Origin: Haematobia irritans
Taxonomy: Eukaryota > Arthropoda > Insecta > Diptera > Muscidae
Length of the DNA stretch: 64,000 nt
NCBI RefSeq assembly: GCF_050003625.1
Contig: NC_134398.1
Coordinates: 67,588,891 to 67,652,890, forward strand
Direction: 5' to 3'
A model generated the notes under the pieces. It was not told the origin of the DNA, searched no databases, and worked only from the letters and a program-made list of their open reading frames with translations. The translations under genes were made by a program, and so were the position numbers. Positions 61,981 to 64,000 of this stretch are shown one piece after another (positions within the stretch are counted from its first letter, which is position 1; each line of letters begins with the position of its first letter).

Positions 61981-62935
61981 TTATACCCACCACCATAGAA
62001 TGGTGATGGGGGTATAATAAGTTTGTCATTCCATTTGTAACACATCGATATATCGATTTCCGACTATATAAAGTATATATATATTCTTGATCAGGGAGAA
62101 ATTCTAATACGATATAACCATGTTCGTCTGTCTGTCTGGATGTCTGTTGTAATCACGCTACAGCCTTCAATAATAAAGCTATCTTGCTAAATTTTTGCAC
62201 AAATTCGTTTTTTATCTCCAAGCAAGTTCTATCTTCGAACTAGGTCCCTGTTTTGGTATAGCCCCCATATAAACCAACCCCCCGATTTGGGTCTTGGGCT
62301 TCTAGAAACCTAATTTTCTATCAGATTTGCCTAAAATTCGAAATTTAGAGGTAGTTTAGAACTACAAATAGGTGTGTCGAAAATGGAGTGTATCGGTCCA
62401 TGTTTTGGTATAGCCCCCATAGAGACCGATCTCCTGATTTTACTTCTTTGGCTTCTAGAAACCGTATTTTCAATCCGATTTTCCAGAAATTAGTAATCTA
62501 AAGGTATGTTAGGACCACAAACATATGTGCCCAATATGGTGTGTATCGGTCTATAGTTTGCTAGAGCTCCCTATAGCCCGATCTCCCGATTTTACTTCTT
62601 GAGCTTCTAGGAACCGTAGTTTTTATTCAATTTGCTTCAAATTAGAAATCTAGAGGTTTTTGGGGACCATAAATAGGTATCGGTATAGATTTTGATATAT
62701 CCTCCTTATAAACCCGCCCTCCGATTTGGGTCTATATTCTGTAGGTTTTTCAGAACCACAACTATGTGTGCAGTTTTTTTTTTTTTTTTTGTATCGGTGC
62801 ATATTTGATTTAACTCCTTGGGCTTATATAAACCGTAGTTTTTATCCGATTTGCCTGAAATTGTAACGGATTTAGTTTTTATTGATCCATTTGGTAAGAC
62901 CTCCACATAGACCCATTTCACTTCTTGACGGTATA
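61981..62935 (+). mobile_element. DINE-like element, family C
   Basis: TTATACCCACCACCATAGAA and GGGGGTATAATAAG at left, AAGTATATATATATTCTTGA and a GTCTGTCTGTCTGG run, then units with GGCTTCTAGAAACCGTA and TTTGCCT. The TATATTCTTGATCAG phrase is also typical of Drosophila DINE-type repeats. The hairpin end is not seen. Confidence 0.7.
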
Positions 62936-63490
62936 GAAGGCGCACTGATCATGAAAGGTGCTTGAAACTGAAAGTAAATTTTCCAAATCTATAGATTTTA
63001 GATTTAAAATCAGGGCATTATTTAATCATTCCTATATATTATCATTCTATACATTATCAAGTAACCCGCTATATATTATCAAATAACACGCTACGCCGAA
63101 GAGTTTTCAAAGGTGACTGTTATATTTGATTTAATCGGATTTGATCCAATTCAGTTCAGATTTAGCCTCCATATTTGCTTAAACTTCTTTCGGTGATGAT
63201 TTCCACATATTGTAGTCATATCCAATAGACTGTAATGCCAGACTTTCTATAAAATGGTTGGTTGCGTAAATGAGGACCGATTTGGCCAATTAATACCTCA
63301 CAACCCACAATTGACTACCAATCTTGGCGAGATCTAGCCAATATCCTTTTAAAATCGACATCGCTAAGCAGCAAACATTGTAAAAATGCCACAAATTATC
63401 CTATACTTCTAAAACATATGTATCATCCGATAAATCATAAATTCACTTTAGTGTAGTTGTATAAAACAGGCTCTAGTTTTATATATCTTA
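62936..63490. repeat. Degenerate DINE-like sequence
   Basis: Phrases such as GATAAATCATAAATTCACTT and GACATCGCTAAGCAGC relate to the family B tail. No gene. Confidence 0.45.
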
Positions 63491-63492
63491 TA

Positions 63493-63536
63493 CACTCTAA
63501 AAAAAAGTAAACTCTCTATTTCACTAAAGCCAATTT
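63493..63536 (+). repeat. TTAGTTCATG-family MITE end
   Basis: CACTCTAAAAAAAAGTAAAC and TTTCACTAAAGCCAATTTA after TA, as at 1738; then cut by the DINE-like copy. Confidence 0.6.
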
Positions 63537-64000
63537 ATTATACCCGCCACCATAGAATGGTGACCCCCGTCACAAACGGAATGACAAACTTATTATACCC
63601 CCGTATAATAAGTTTGTCATTCCGTTTGTAACACATCGAAATATCGATTTCCGACTATATAAAGTATATATATTCTTGATCAGGGAGAAATTCTAAGACG
63701 ATATAACGATGTCCGTCTGTCCGTCTGTCTGTCTGTCTGTCTGTTGTAATCACGCTACAGTCTTCAATAATGAAGCAATCGTGCTGAAATTTTGCACAAA
63801 CTCGTCTTTTGTCTGCAGGCAGGTCAAGTTCGAAGATGGGCTATATCGGTCCAGGTTTTGATATAGTCCCCATATAAACCGACCTCCCGATTTGGGGTCT
63901 TGGGCTTATAGAAATCGTAGCTTTTATCCAATTTGCCTGAAATTGGAAATCTAGAGGTATTGTAGGACCACAAATACGTGTGCCAAAAATTGTGAGTATC
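63537..64000 (+). mobile_element. DINE-like element, family C (runs off the window)
   Basis: Starts TTATACCCGCCACCATAGAA and includes GTCCGTCTGTCCGTCTGTC and one and a half units. The first 100 bp contain an inverted self-duplication at 63569-63632. Confidence 0.75.
63569..63632. repeat. 30-bp-arm hairpin in DINE-like copy
   Basis: 63569-63598 and 63603-63632 are complementary at 29 of 30 positions around CCCC. The arm includes CAAACGGAATGACAAACTTA, a segment that occurs once, in one orientation, in other copies. Confidence 0.9.

Overview
The window looks like intergenic, repeat-saturated DNA from a brachyceran fly, most likely a muscid such as the Stomoxys/Haematobia/Musca group. This is an inference from A+T richness, short (56-62 nt) GT-AG introns, the density of DINE-1-like repeats ending in GTCCGTCCGTC runs, tRNA-derived SINEs with CCTAA tails, and DD41D, BEL/Pao and I/Jockey-type elements. 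Nothing bacterial is present. I find only two stretches that look like ordinary genes, and both are broken.

Layout. 0.7-3.5 kb: DINE-1/Helentron-like repeats. 3.5-9.1 kb: a composite of a decayed non-LTR retrotransposon (LINE), a two-exon gene fragment resembling the C-terminal part of SAMD3-like insect proteins, a DD41D Tc1/mariner element inserted in the last exon of that fragment, tandem repeats with a 21-bp-arm hairpin, and a 1.0-kb TTAA-flanked piggyBac-like MITE. 9.1-16.1 kb: more DINE-like copies, SINEs and MITEs. 16.35-17.44 kb: a minus-strand gene of unknown function with a 62-nt intron and one frameshift. 17.4-18.7 kb: low-repeat DNA.

18.9-26.8 kb is the most layered part. A LINE reverse-transcriptase gene is split by a 7.2-kb TA-flanked element. 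That element holds a TG...CA element flanked by GTTAC, which holds a 5.1-kb hAT-like element with GGAGCG-rich ends. The hAT-like element contains a second DD41D copy sitting in a (TA)n tract, plus DINE-like copies. 27-53 kb: DINE-like copies with nested MITEs, a second piggyBac-like MITE, SINEs (one carrying a hAT-like insert with a LINE fragment, another pair nested), a 1.37-kb hAT-like element with TTTAGC-rich ends, two long copies of an element with divergent tRNA-like modules, long (TA)n tracts, a solo LTR with perfect ATAT target duplication, and a 1,050-bp hAT-like element with perfect 8-bp duplications.

53.5-59.9 kb is a scrambled BEL/Pao locus: an inverted partial LTR, a pol frame of about 990 codons, then two gag-zinc-knuckle/protease units each followed by a polypurine tract and LTR sequence. 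60-64 kb: DINE-like copies and a foldback element.

The parts do not work together as a pathway. The window records repeated insertion, and its main interest is the order of those insertions and the architecture of several apparently non-autonomous families. One shared design stands out: hAT-like elements whose ends are packed with a simple motif that differs from family to family.
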